Shown here one piece after another: positions 1 to 7,536 of a DNA stretch of 9,966 nt. The notes beneath the pieces are model-generated. The model was not told the origin of the DNA, made no database searches, and was given only the letters and a program-made list of their open reading frames with translations. Made by a program: the position numbers and the translations under genes. The stretch spans positions 11,600-21,565 of the forward strand of contig DYMW01000014.1 of assembly GCA_020721385.1 (NCBI GenBank), in the 5' to 3' direction. Numbering within the stretch: position 1 is the stretch's first letter; each line of letters opens with the position of its first letter. The stretch is from Sulfurovum sp. Its GTDB lineage: Bacteria; Campylobacterota; Campylobacteria; Campylobacterales; Sulfurovaceae.

Positions 1-26
1 ATGTCTCCTATGAATGCGAGTTTCAC
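1..26 (-). CDS. 5' end of a divergent gene, product uncertain (possibly YmdB-like metallophosphoesterase)
   Basis: Only the first eight codons are inside the window. On the minus strand a GTG at 26-24 follows a good ribosome binding site, AAAGGAG, at 37-31 with a four-base gap. The codons read MKLAFIGD and the frame stays open to the window edge. A hydrophobic strand ending in GD at the extreme N-terminus is how bacterial metallophosphoesterases of the YmdB/TIGR00282 family begin (FIGD followed by I/V-x-G), but eight residues cannot prove this. The gene is divergent from napA and shares the 27-219 intergenic region with it. The existence of a start here is moderately sure; the product is a guess. 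Confidence 0.45.
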
Positions 27-75
27 TTGTCTCCTTTGTTTAATCTTATCTCTAATAAGAAAAGTATCCAAATAA

Positions 76-117
76 TTGATTTATGTCAATATGTATCAAA
101 AAAATTTAAGATATTGT
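76..117 (+). promoter_or_regulatory. Predicted nap operon promoter: Crp/Fnr-type box plus -10
   Basis: TTGATttatGTCAA at 76-89 matches the FNR consensus TTGAT-N4-ATCAA in nine of ten half-site positions. Its centre (82.5) lies 29.5 bp before the hexamer TATTGT at 112-117, which is four of six to the sigma70 -10. That is the spacing expected for class II activation, with the box near -41.5 and transcription starting near 124. This would leave a leader of about 95 nt before napA. In Campylobacterota, nap genes are known to be controlled by Crp/Fnr-family proteins (the NssR type), so the binding protein may be one of these rather than a true Fnr. The box is seen directly; the start site and regulator are inferred. 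Confidence 0.65.
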
Positions 118-155
118 TTTATTAAGGTTATGATTGACATAACTTGTAATTAAAC

Positions 156-193
156 AGAACATCATGCTTTTCAAATCAAAAAAATGGTGTTCT
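156..193 (+). promoter_or_regulatory. Inverted repeat / hairpin in napA leader
   Basis: AGAACATCAT at 156-165 pairs with ATGGTGTTCT at 184-193: ten pairs in a row, one of them G-U, around an 18-base A/T-rich loop. A run of T at 168-171 can also pair with A at 178-183 and extend the stem inward. It lies inside the predicted napA mRNA leader and ends 14 bases before the ribosome binding site AAGGAG (208-213). It could stabilise the transcript, act as a leader control element, or be a DNA operator for a dimeric regulator. No U-run follows it, so it is not a terminator. Confidence 0.45.
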
Positions 194-219
194 AAAAACT
201 CTAACAGAAGGAGAAACGA

Positions 220-3063
220 ATGGCTTTGAACAGAAGAGATTTTCTTAAAAGTGCAGCAGCGGCTAGTGCTGCTGGTGCTGTAGGGATTGCTGTTCCATCA
301 ACACTTCAAGCTTCAGCAGATGAAGCTCAGAAGGATTGGCGATGGGATAAAGCAGCCTGTAGATTCTGCGGTACAGGTTGTGGAATTATGTTGGCAACCA
401 AAGGTGGTAAAATAGTTGCTGTAAAAGGTGACCCTGAAGCACCTGTAAACAGAGGACTAAACTGTATTAAGGGGTATTTTAATGCAAAAATCATGTATGG
501 TGCCGATAGATTAAAAACCCCTCTACTTCGTATGAATGACAAAGGTGAGTTCGACAAACATGGTGAGTTTAAACCTATCTCTTGGCAAAGAGCCTTTGAT
601 GAGATGGAGTTTCATGCCAAAAAAGCACTCAAAGCTTCTGGGCCTGAGGGTGTGGCAGTATTTGCATCTGGTCAATACACGGTTATGGAGGGATATGCAG
701 CTCAAAAAATGATGAAAGCTGGATTTAGATCAAATGCTATTGATCCTAATGCACGACATTGTATGGCATCTGCTGTTGTTGGGTTCTATCAAACTTTTGG
801 TATTGATGAACCAAGTGGATGTTATGATGACATTGAGTTAACCGACACGGTGGTTTCATGGGGATCAAATATGGCAGAGATGCACCCGATTTTATGGTCG
901 CGTGTAACCGATAGAAAACTCTCTGCTCCTGATAAAGTAAAAATCATTAACCTCTCTACTTATAGACATAGAACTTCAGACTTGGCAGATGAAGAGATTA
1001 TCTTCTCTCCAAACACCGACTTGGCATTATGGAACTACATCGCTCGTGAAATTGTGATGAGAGATGATGCTGAAAAAATTATTGATTGGGATTTTGTAAA
1101 AAAACATATCGTTTTTGCTTCACAGCCAGTCAATACAGGATACGGTTTGCGACGTGAAGGTGAGAAATCACTCAAAGAGGGTAAATACAGTGCCAAAGAG
1201 ATGGAGATTGTCAGTAAAGAGATGAGCAAAGTTGTCTCTAGCAAAGAGGCTCCAGCATTAGCACCTTTTGGTTACAAAGAGGGTGATGTAATGAAACACG
1301 AAGTGCCAATGGTTGATGGAAAACCTAACCCATTGAAGCACTGGGAAATTTCTTTTGAAGAGTATAAAAAGTTCTTAGAACCCTATACGGCTGATTATGT
1401 GACCAAAATTTCTAAAGGTAACCCTGATGAGAGTGATGAAGAGTTTAAACGTAAAATCCAACTTATGGCTGACCTCTATATTGAAAAAGGGCGAAAAGTA
1501 GTCTCATTTTGGACAATGGGAATGAACCAACACACCAGAGGAACGTGGGTAAATACCTTGTCTTATAACGTTCACTTTATGCTTAACAAACAAGCCAAAC
1601 CTGGTTCAGGTGCATTCTCGCTTACGGGTCAGCCAAGTGCCTGTGGAACAGCCAGAGAAGTTGGTACGTTCTGTCACAGATTACCATCTGATATGATGGT
1701 TGAGAATCCAGATCATAGAAAGATTTATGAAAATGCACTTAAAGTACCTGAGGGAACCATCAATCCTGTAGGCGTACAACACATTATGAAAATCCATAGA
1801 GATATCGAAGATGGGCTTGTCAAATTTGCTTGGGTTAACGTGTGTAACCCGTATCAAGATAGTGCCAGTGCAGAACATTGGATTAAAGCAGCCAGAGAGA
1901 TGGATAACTTTATTGTTACTTCAGATGGATATCCAGGAATTTCAGCCAAAGTATCCGACCTTGTATTGCCATCAGCCATGCTTTATGAAAAATGGGGTGC
2001 GTATGGAAATGCAGAGCGTCGTACACAACACTGGAGACAACAAGTGCTTCCTGTTGGTGATGCGATGAGTGATACATGGCAGTGGATTGAGTTTAGTAAA
2101 CGTTTTACCGTTAAAGATTTATGGGGAGAACAAGCACCAAGTGGTCCTAGAAAAGAAGCACTTCCTAGTGTAATTGAACAAGCTAAAAAAATGGGTTATA
2201 ATGAAAATACAACAATGTATGAAATTCTTTATGCCAATGAAAAAGCCAAATCTTACAAACTTGATGCCAATGATATGGTTCAAAAAGGATACGATAACTC
2301 TGAATCTTTGGGTGACAGCCGAAATGTAAAAGGTTCAGATGGTGAAGTATTTAAAGGATATGGATTCTTTATTCACAAATATCTCTTTGAAGAGTATGCA
2401 GACTTTACCCGTGGTCATGGACATGACTTGGCACCATTTGATGTTTATCACAAAGTACGAGGTTTACGATGGCCAGTTGTAGATGGAAAAGAGACCCAAT
2501 GGAGATTTAATGCCAAGTATGACCCTTATGCTAAAAAAGAAGCCAAAGAGGGTGAAGAGTTTGCATTCTATGGTAAATTAGCCAAAGCATTAAAACAAGG
2601 TGATTTAAAAGGCATTACGGACAAAGAGGGTCAACCAAAACCGTTACCAAACAAAGCAAAAATCTTTGCACGACCATACATGGATCCACCAGAGATGCCA
2701 GATGAAGAGTATGATACATGGTTATGTACAGGTCGTGTACTAGAACACTGGCATAGTGGTACCATGACCATGAGGGTACCAGAGTTGTATAAAGCTGTTC
2801 CTGAAGCCTTATGTTATATGCACCCTGAAGATGCAAAAACAAAAGGATTACAACAAGGTGGTCTCTGTTGGGTTGAGTCACGAAGAGGTAAAGTTAAAGC
2901 CAGAGTAGAGACACGTGGACGTAACCGACCAAGTAGAGGTTTGGTATTTGTTCCTTGGTTTGATGAGAAAGTATTTATCAATAAAGTCTGTCTTGATGCG
3001 ACGTGTCCAATGTCCAAACAGACCGATTATAAAAAATGTGCCGTCAAAATTTATAAGGCATAA
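220..3063 (+). CDS. napA: Periplasmic nitrate reductase catalytic subunit NapA
   Basis: Reduces nitrate to nitrite in the periplasm using a Mo-bis-MGD cofactor and one [4Fe-4S] cluster, with electrons from NapB. The 947-residue product starts with a twin-arginine signal (NRRDFLK at 4-10, then an Ala-rich stretch to about residue 31), so it is folded and loaded with cofactor before export. Cluster cysteines are C47, C50, C54 and C82. The Mo ligand is C181 in ARHCMAS. Conserved NapA stretches include GMNQHTRG near 434-441, NAERRTQ near 597-603 and the C-terminal cofactor-binding segment opening with CTGRVLEHWH near 836. It is about 120 residues longer than the E. coli enzyme (828), as is usual in Campylobacterota. 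Start chosen for the Tat motif and for AAGGAG at 208-213. First gene of the operon; napG follows after three bases. Confidence 0.98.
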   Translation: MALNRRDFLKSAAAASAAGAVGIAVPSTLQASADEAQKDWRWDKAACRFCGTGCGIMLATKGGKIVAVKGDPEAPVNRGLNCIKGYFNAKIMYGADRLKTPLLRMNDKGEFDKHGEFKPISWQRAFDEMEFHAKKALKASGPEGVAVFASGQYTVMEGYAAQKMMKAGFRSNAIDPNARHCMASAVVGFYQTFGIDEPSGCYDDIELTDTVVSWGSNMAEMHPILWSRVTDRKLSAPDKVKIINLSTYRHRTSDLADEEIIFSPNTDLALWNYIAREIVMRDDAEKIIDWDFVKKHIVFASQPVNTGYGLRREGEKSLKEGKYSAKEMEIVSKEMSKVVSSKEAPALAPFGYKEGDVMKHEVPMVDGKPNPLKHWEISFEEYKKFLEPYTADYVTKISKGNPDESDEEFKRKIQLMADLYIEKGRKVVSFWTMGMNQHTRGTWVNTLSYNVHFMLNKQAKPGSGAFSLTGQPSACGTAREVGTFCHRLPSDMMVENPDHRKIYENALKVPEGTINPVGVQHIMKIHRDIEDGLVKFAWVNVCNPYQDSASAEHWIKAAREMDNFIVTSDGYPGISAKVSDLVLPSAMLYEKWGAYGNAERRTQHWRQQVLPVGDAMSDTWQWIEFSKRFTVKDLWGEQAPSGPRKEALPSVIEQAKKMGYNENTTMYEILYANEKAKSYKLDANDMVQKGYDNSESLGDSRNVKGSDGEVFKGYGFFIHKYLFEEYADFTRGHGHDLAPFDVYHKVRGLRWPVVDGKETQWRFNAKYDPYAKKEAKEGEEFAFYGKLAKALKQGDLKGITDKEGQPKPLPNKAKIFARPYMDPPEMPDEEYDTWLCTGRVLEHWHSGTMTMRVPELYKAVPEALCYMHPEDAKTKGLQQGGLCWVESRRGKVKARVETRGRNRPSRGLVFVPWFDEKVFINKVCLDATCPMSKQTDYKKCAVKIYKA

Positions 3064-3066
3064 AGT

Positions 3067-3894
3067 ATGGAAAACTCCAACAACAGACGAAAATTTTTCA
3101 CAATGACCCTTCAAAGCGTTGGCTTAACGGCTCTTGGTGGATTGTTGTGGAGTGGTTATAGTCATGAGGTGAAAGCCTCACCCTTGGTACTTAGACCACC
3201 AGGAGCAATTAAAGAGAGTGATTTTTTAAGTGCTTGTATTAAATGTGGTCTTTGTGCAGAGGCGTGTCAAAACCGAAAGACCAATATCGATAAAGAGACA
3301 GGAAAAGCCAGAGAGGGTACACTTATCATGGCAAAAGGTGGCGACTCTAAGTTGATTGGTACACCCTATTTTATACCTACCGAAGTACCTTGTTTTATGT
3401 GTGAAGATATTCCTTGTGTACCTGTTTGTCCTTCAGGTGCATTGGATTTTGCTTCTCTTGCTAACGAGAAGCAAGAGTTGGACATCAATAAAGCCCGTAT
3501 GGGTTTAGCTGTGATACATAAAGAGTCGTGTATCGCTTTTTGGGGGATACAGTGCGATGCGTGTTATCGTGCTTGTCCACTTTTAGATGAAGCGATTACC
3601 TTAGAGTACCAAAAAAATGAGCGAACGGGCAAACATGCTTACTTGTTGCCTATTGTTCATGACAACATTTGTACAGGGTGTGGACTTTGTGAACAAGCGT
3701 GTGTGACTGAAAAACCTGCTATTTTTGTGTTACCTAGAGAGGTTTCTATGGGCAAAGCTGGAGACCACTATGTTAAAGGTTGGGATAAAAAAGACCAAGA
3801 ACGTGTAAAAGATGCCAAATCACAAGAGACAACCACAGAAAGAAGCAAAGAGAGTGCATCTGATTATCTTAATTCAGGAGGAGAATATCGATGA
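3067..3894 (+). CDS. napG: Periplasmic ferredoxin-type quinol dehydrogenase subunit NapG
   Basis: Iron-sulfur partner of NapH, carrying electrons from menaquinol oxidation toward NapB/NapA. The 275-residue protein has a Tat signal (NRRKFF at 6-11, hydrophobic to about 30), so the mature protein is periplasmic. Four [4Fe-4S] cysteine groups are visible: C57/60/63/67, C109/112/117/121, C155/163/166/170 and C202/205/208/212. The C-terminus (from about 235) is charged and low in complexity. It starts three bases after the napA stop with only a weak ribosome binding site inside the napA end, so translation is probably coupled. It overlaps napH by ATGA at 3891-3894. No napC is present in the window, so NapGH is the only obvious quinol dehydrogenase, as in Wolinella and Campylobacter. 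Confidence 0.97.
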   Translation: MENSNNRRKFFTMTLQSVGLTALGGLLWSGYSHEVKASPLVLRPPGAIKESDFLSACIKCGLCAEACQNRKTNIDKETGKAREGTLIMAKGGDSKLIGTPYFIPTEVPCFMCEDIPCVPVCPSGALDFASLANEKQELDINKARMGLAVIHKESCIAFWGIQCDACYRACPLLDEAITLEYQKNERTGKHAYLLPIVHDNICTGCGLCEQACVTEKPAIFVLPREVSMGKAGDHYVKGWDKKDQERVKDAKSQETTTERSKESASDYLNSGGEYR

Positions 3895-4697
3895 AAAATA
3901 TGAAATATCTGCTTCTAAGAAGGGTAACTCAAATTGGACTTTTAGTGTTGTATTTTGGGGCTAATACGTATGGTTGGAATATTTTAGCTGGAACATTTGG
4001 TTCCTCACTGCTCTTTGGTACGATACCTTTAGCAGACCCGTATACCACACTTCAGGTATTGGCAACAGGGTTTGTTTTGGGTGCTGATGTACTTTTGGGT
4101 GCGTTGATTATTACCTTCTTCTATTTTGTAGTGGGTGGTAGAGCTTTTTGTGCATGGGTTTGTCCCATTAATATGGTCACAGATTTAGCCAACTGGCTAC
4201 GACGAAAACTCAATCTCGATAAAGAAGAGGTGAACTATCGGTTTTTAAAACGTAATGCACGGTATTGGATTATGGTACTTGGCTTAATTGTTTCTGCCAT
4301 TGTAGGCATTGCTGCTTTTGAAGTGCTTAGTCCAATCACCATTATGCAAAGAGGCATTATCTTTGGATTTGGTATGGGTTTTGCCGTAGTGGTAGCTATT
4401 TTTCTTTTTGACCTTTTTGGAATTAAAAATGGTTGGTGTGGTCACCTCTGTCCATTGGGTGCAACCTATTCATTAATAGGTAAAGCCAGTTTGATACGGG
4501 TTAATCATAACCATGAAGCGTGTACCAACTGTATGGCGTGTAAGGTGGTTTGTCCAGAGAATCATGTTTTATACATGGTCAATAAAGAGAGTATTATGGT
4601 GACCGATGGTGAGTGTACGAACTGTGGTCGATGTATAGATGTGTGTAATGATGATGCTTTAAATTTTAGCATTAGAAATTATTTCAAAGAAAAATAA
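3891..4697 (+). CDS. napH: Membrane quinol dehydrogenase iron-sulfur subunit NapH
   Basis: Integral membrane partner of NapG that oxidises quinol for the Nap system. The 268-residue protein has about four hydrophobic helices (roughly 10-30, 55-82, 124-145 and 153-176). It carries the two family-specific CxxxCP motifs, C87-C91 (FCAWVCP) and C183-C187 (WCGHLCP). Two C-terminal [4Fe-4S] groups follow, C211/214/217/221 and C242/245/248/252, which face the cytoplasm in the family model. The second group ends in CNDD rather than the usual CP. The start is set by a strong AGGAGGAG at 3876-3883, seven bases before the ATG, and by the 4-bp ATGA overlap with napG. A second ATG three codons later is a less likely start. 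Confidence 0.97.
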   Translation: MKNMKYLLLRRVTQIGLLVLYFGANTYGWNILAGTFGSSLLFGTIPLADPYTTLQVLATGFVLGADVLLGALIITFFYFVVGGRAFCAWVCPINMVTDLANWLRRKLNLDKEEVNYRFLKRNARYWIMVLGLIVSAIVGIAAFEVLSPITIMQRGIIFGFGMGFAVVVAIFLFDLFGIKNGWCGHLCPLGATYSLIGKASLIRVNHNHEACTNCMACKVVCPENHVLYMVNKESIMVTDGECTNCGRCIDVCNDDALNFSIRNYFKEK

Positions 4698-4716
4698 TAA
4701 ATAGAAGGATTTTAAA

Positions 4717-5001
4717 ATGACAAAAATTTTAAAAGTAATCGGATTGGTTTTACTAATGGCTTCAACAGTATATGGTGCAGGAACAGCAGCATGTACAGGG
4801 TGTCATGGGGCAAACTTTGAAAAAGCAGCAATGGGTAAATCTAAAATTGTTAAAGATATGAGCAAAGAAGATATTATTGCCGCGATGAAAGGTTATAAAG
4901 ATGGCTCTTACGGTGGTGCAATGAAGGGGATGATGAAAGGTCAAGTAGCCTCTTTGGATGATACAGCAATAACAGCAATGGCTGATGAGATTAAAAAGTA
5001 G
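4717..5001 (+). CDS. Small periplasmic monohaem cytochrome c (class I, c553-like)
   Basis: A 94-residue exported protein with a Sec signal peptide (positively charged start, hydrophobic 5-18, cleavage near YGAG at 19-22) and one haem-binding motif CTGCH at 26-30. A Met-rich Gly/Lys segment at 69-75 (MKGMMKG) probably supplies the distal haem ligand, as in short bacterial c553-type cytochromes. It has its own ribosome binding site, GAAGGA at 4704-4709, and sits 19 bp after napH and 32 bp before napB, clearly inside the operon. I know of no such gene at this place in the Wolinella or Campylobacter jejuni nap clusters. A role as an electron shuttle between NapGH and NapB/NapA is suggested by position only; it might also serve other periplasmic reductases. 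Confidence 0.9.
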   Translation: MTKILKVIGLVLLMASTVYGAGTAACTGCHGANFEKAAMGKSKIVKDMSKEDIIAAMKGYKDGSYGGAMKGMMKGQVASLDDTAITAMADEIKK

Positions 5002-5033
5002 TATTACAATACTTAAAATTAAAGGAGAGAACA

Positions 5034-5594
5034 ATGATTAAAAAAAGTTTAATATTGGCTTGTTCCATAGTCGCTCTAATGTCCATTGGCTATGCTGAAA
5101 ATAATGCAACCACAAGCAGTGAAAAAGAGTTGGGTCTAAGAAAAACTGACCTCTACAGTGAAGGTGCTGAAACGGTAGGTAACGAGGCAAAATATACTAC
5201 TGCTCCTACAGGTACATCAACCAAGATTGAGAGAGCCTTCACCAATGCACCACCAATGATTCCTCATGATGTGGAGGGGATGTTACCGATTACCATTAAA
5301 AATAATCAGTGCATAAGTTGTCATGATAGAGAAAATGCTGAAGGCATGAAAGCAGGTATGCCAAATTTAACATCCATTCCAGCATCGCATTATAAAGATT
5401 TAAGATCTAAAGATCAAAAAGATTTACCAACATTGGCAGGGGCTAGATTTAATTGTTCACAATGTCACGCACCACAGTCAGAGACCCAACCTTTGGTAGA
5501 GAATGTATTTAAAGCTGATTTTCAAAGTGATACTGAGAAAAAAGGTTCTAATTTAGCCGATACCATTAATATTGGTAAAGATACACTAAAATAA
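5034..5594 (+). CDS. napB: Periplasmic dihaem cytochrome c NapB
   Basis: Electron-transfer small subunit that reduces NapA. The 186-residue product has a Sec signal peptide (hydrophobic 6-18, cleavage after GYA near 21) and two haem motifs, CISCH at 93-97 and CSQCH at 141-145. Conserved NapB features are PPMIPHD at 73-79, with H78 a likely distal haem ligand, and ASHY at 117-120, with H119 the likely second distal ligand. Both haems should therefore be bis-His. The ribosome binding site AAAGGAG (5021-5027) is strong. The stop codon overlaps the napF start by one base (TAATG, 5592-5596). Confidence 0.97.
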   Translation: MIKKSLILACSIVALMSIGYAENNATTSSEKELGLRKTDLYSEGAETVGNEAKYTTAPTGTSTKIERAFTNAPPMIPHDVEGMLPITIKNNQCISCHDRENAEGMKAGMPNLTSIPASHYKDLRSKDQKDLPTLAGARFNCSQCHAPQSETQPLVENVFKADFQSDTEKKGSNLADTINIGKDTLK

Positions 5595-6082
5595 TGGCCG
5601 CTTCAAGACGAGATTTTTTTACATTTCTCTCCTCCAACCGAGGAGAGAGTGTCGAGATGAAAGTTCGATTGCCTTATTGTGATGATGTGTCACTTTTTCA
5701 GAACCATTGTACGGTGTGTGAAACAAAACCATGTGTTAATGTTTGTGAACAAGAGATTATCAAAATAGATGAGCAGGGTATCCCCTATTTGGTATTTAAA
5801 GATAAAGGATGTACGTTTTGTGATGCGTGTTTTAACACGTGTCCCGAGGAATTTTTAAATCAAGAACTGCTTCATATTCAAGGAAAAATAGAGCTAAACA
5901 TATTAAAATGTTTGAGTTGGCATAAGACCATGTGTTTTTCTTGTAAAGACCCTTGTTTGGAAAATGCCATCAATTTTTTAGGTCTTTTTCGTCCCGAGAT
6001 TGATGAATCAAAATGTACCAATTGTGGTTTTTGCATAGGAGTATGTCCTGTAGATGCCATCATTATTAAAGGAGTGCGTTGA
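5594..6082 (+). CDS. napF: Cytoplasmic iron-sulfur protein NapF
   Basis: NapF is a cytoplasmic ferredoxin-type protein that assists NapA maturation, probably assembly of its iron-sulfur centre before Tat export. The 162-residue product starts MAASRRDFF; the SRR motif is normal for NapF and is not followed by a hydrophobic stretch, so it is not an export signal. Four cysteine groups are visible: C39/42/47/51, C73/76/79/83, C106/114/117/121 and C141/144/147/151. The start ATG overlaps the napB stop (TAATG) and has no clear ribosome binding site, so it probably depends on translational coupling. An in-frame ATG at 5657 (M22) follows an AGGAG at 5641-5645 that lies in a hairpin. I prefer the first start because it keeps the SRR motif. 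It overlaps napL by one base (TGATG). Confidence 0.93.
   Translation: MAASRRDFFTFLSSNRGESVEMKVRLPYCDDVSLFQNHCTVCETKPCVNVCEQEIIKIDEQGIPYLVFKDKGCTFCDACFNTCPEEFLNQELLHIQGKIELNILKCLSWHKTMCFSCKDPCLENAINFLGLFRPEIDESKCTNCGFCIGVCPVDAIIIKGVR
5614..5648 (+). promoter_or_regulatory. Strong hairpin preceded by T7 run inside napF
   Basis: TCTCTCCTC at 5626-5634 pairs perfectly with GAGGAGAGA at 5640-5648 across a five-base loop (CAACC). This is a nine-pair stem rich in G-C in an otherwise AT-rich region. It lies over codons 11-19 of napF. The right arm contains AGGAG, a ribosome-binding-site-like sequence ahead of the in-frame ATG at 5657. A run of seven T (5614-5620) lies five bases before the stem. Possible roles are control of napF translation, an mRNA processing or stability element, or a frameshift signal. 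The pairing is seen directly; the function is inferred. Confidence 0.4.
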
Positions 6083-7158
6083 TGAAAAATATATTTTTAG
6101 TCTGTCTACTTTTTTTATTTTTCGGGTGTAGTGACGATACTAAAAAAGCCTCTAACCCCATTGAAGTAAAAGAAGAAGTAGCCGTGACGAAACCAACCTA
6201 TACCACGCCAACGTTTACAACCAATGGTATGTTGTATACCAAAGGGAATGGCTTGGTTAAAGTACAACCGTATAAAATGCTTAGAGCGAGTGGAAATGTT
6301 AAAGATATTCTTTTAGAAAATAATATTTTGTATGCAGGAACCGATGCAGGGAGCGTTGATATTTTTGATTTGAAAACAGATACGTTGATAGATACCATAA
6401 AAATTCCTCCATTTCATGATAATATCTATAATAAAGAGGTGACAAGCACCATTTATTCTCTTGATAAGGTGGGTGATAAGATTGTGTTGCTCACCTCCTA
6501 TCAAGGGGTACAGAAGCGACTCTATATTTATGAAAACAAGAAGTTAACTGAAATAAAAGAGATTAACCCCAATCTCATGATTATTAAAGTACGTTTGATT
6601 GATAAAGATAAAGTTCTATTGGGTCTACTTAGTAATGAGTTGCTACTTTATGATGTCAGTAAAAAGAGACAGCTTTATAGAGTTAAATTGAGTGAATCAT
6701 CGTTTGGAGATATGTCGCTCTCTACCGATAAACAAGAAGTGGTCGTAGGTTGTGAATCGGGTATTGTCTATTTGGTTGATATTCAAAGTGGTACATTAAA
6801 AAGTATTATTCAAGGAGCAAACAAAGATAAGAGCTATAAAGTAGACATTAAACAAGGTTTGGTTCTATCAGCAGGACAAGACAGCATAGGCGGACTCTAC
6901 AATTTAAAAACCAATACCTTTAAAACATTGGAAGCGAATTTTTTAATCTATGCAGGAATATTGAGTGCCGATGGAACGAAGGCTGCGTATGCGTTTAATG
7001 AAGAGAATGAAATAATAGTGGTAGATACCCAAGAGGCTAAGAAAGCCTACTTGTTAAGTGGACAAAAATCAACACTCAATGCGATACTTTTTAGAGAGAA
7101 TAATTCGCTCATTAGTGCCAGTGATGATGAGTTTATTATGTTGTGGAAATTGGATTAA
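6082..7158 (+). CDS. napL: Nap-associated beta-propeller lipoprotein NapL
   Basis: NapL is found in Campylobacterota nap clusters; its role is unclear and it is not strictly needed for nitrate reduction in studied species. The 358-residue product has a lipoprotein signal, a hydrophobic 4-15 run ending FFGC with C16 as the lipidated cysteine. Ser at +2 suggests the periplasm-facing outer membrane rather than inner-membrane retention. The rest is a run of WD40/PQQ-like blades, for example near 81-97, 219-235, 260-275 and 341-357 (ISASDDEFIMLWKLD at the end). A TTG one codon earlier would also be in frame, but the ATG at 6082 is better placed, seven bases after AAAGGAG (6068-6074), and gives a TGATG junction with napF. 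Confidence 0.88.
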   Translation: MKNIFLVCLLFLFFGCSDDTKKASNPIEVKEEVAVTKPTYTTPTFTTNGMLYTKGNGLVKVQPYKMLRASGNVKDILLENNILYAGTDAGSVDIFDLKTDTLIDTIKIPPFHDNIYNKEVTSTIYSLDKVGDKIVLLTSYQGVQKRLYIYENKKLTEIKEINPNLMIIKVRLIDKDKVLLGLLSNELLLYDVSKKRQLYRVKLSESSFGDMSLSTDKQEVVVGCESGIVYLVDIQSGTLKSIIQGANKDKSYKVDIKQGLVLSAGQDSIGGLYNLKTNTFKTLEANFLIYAGILSADGTKAAYAFNEENEIIVVDTQEAKKAYLLSGQKSTLNAILFRENNSLISASDDEFIMLWKLD

Positions 7159-7183
7159 ATTTAAAATAAAAAAGGAAAAAGTT

Positions 7184-7534
7184 ATGAATGTTTCAAGTAT
7201 TGTAGTACAGGTTAAATCAGAGTTTGTAGAAGGTGTGGTGGAAGTCTTAAAAGCTTCTGGTTTTTGTGATTATCATCTTCATGATGTCTCTAAAGGTAAA
7301 ATTATTGTTACCGTTGAGGGTGAAGGTGTAGAAGAAGAGATTGCCAAACTGGTCAAAATTCAAGAGCTTCCTCATGTCATAGCTGCCGATATGATGATGA
7401 CCTATCAAGAAGAATTAGACAAAGAACGCGATAAGTTAGAGTTTTCTGATGAAGTACCAGCAATGTTAAATTCTAAAAATGTCAACCCTAAAGACATTGT
7501 TTATGGTGGGGATTTGAAAAATAAACATTTTTAA
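7184..7534 (+). CDS. napD: NapA signal-peptide chaperone NapD
   Basis: NapD binds the twin-arginine signal of NapA in the cytoplasm and holds back export until the cofactors are in place. The 116-residue product begins MNVSSIVVQV, the first strand of the ferredoxin-like fold of the family. GKIIVTVEGEG near 38-48 and LPHVIAADMMMTYQEE near 60-75 match the family core. The region after about residue 80 is a charged tail not present in the 87-residue E. coli protein; longer NapD proteins are common in Campylobacterota. The frame is open further upstream, but the ATG at 7184 follows AAAGGA (7171-7176) and lies after the napL stop, so it is the start. Confidence 0.9.
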   Translation: MNVSSIVVQVKSEFVEGVVEVLKASGFCDYHLHDVSKGKIIVTVEGEGVEEEIAKLVKIQELPHVIAADMMMTYQEELDKERDKLEFSDEVPAMLNSKNVNPKDIVYGGDLKNKHF

Positions 7535-7536
7535 AT

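Noticed and set aside
134..150. TTGACA at 134-139 with TGTAAT nearby as a second napA promoter
   Set aside because: The two hexamers are only about six bases apart, and no good -10 lies 16-18 bp after TTGACA.
2615..2881. Minus-strand open frame of 88 codons inside napA (others like it at 327-557, 1035-1244 and 2878-3114)
   Set aside because: Lies wholly or mostly opposite well-conserved napA codons, has no ribosome binding site or recognisable motif, and reads as a shadow of the sense gene.
6079..6081. TTG as the napL start codon
   Set aside because: The next codon is ATG (6082) with ideal distance from AAAGGAG and a TGATG junction to napF.
7058..7183. Upstream extension of the napD reading frame into napL
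   Set aside because: The extra residues do not look like NapD, overlap napL by about 100 bases and lack a ribosome binding site; ATG 7184 has one and gives the normal NapD N-terminus.
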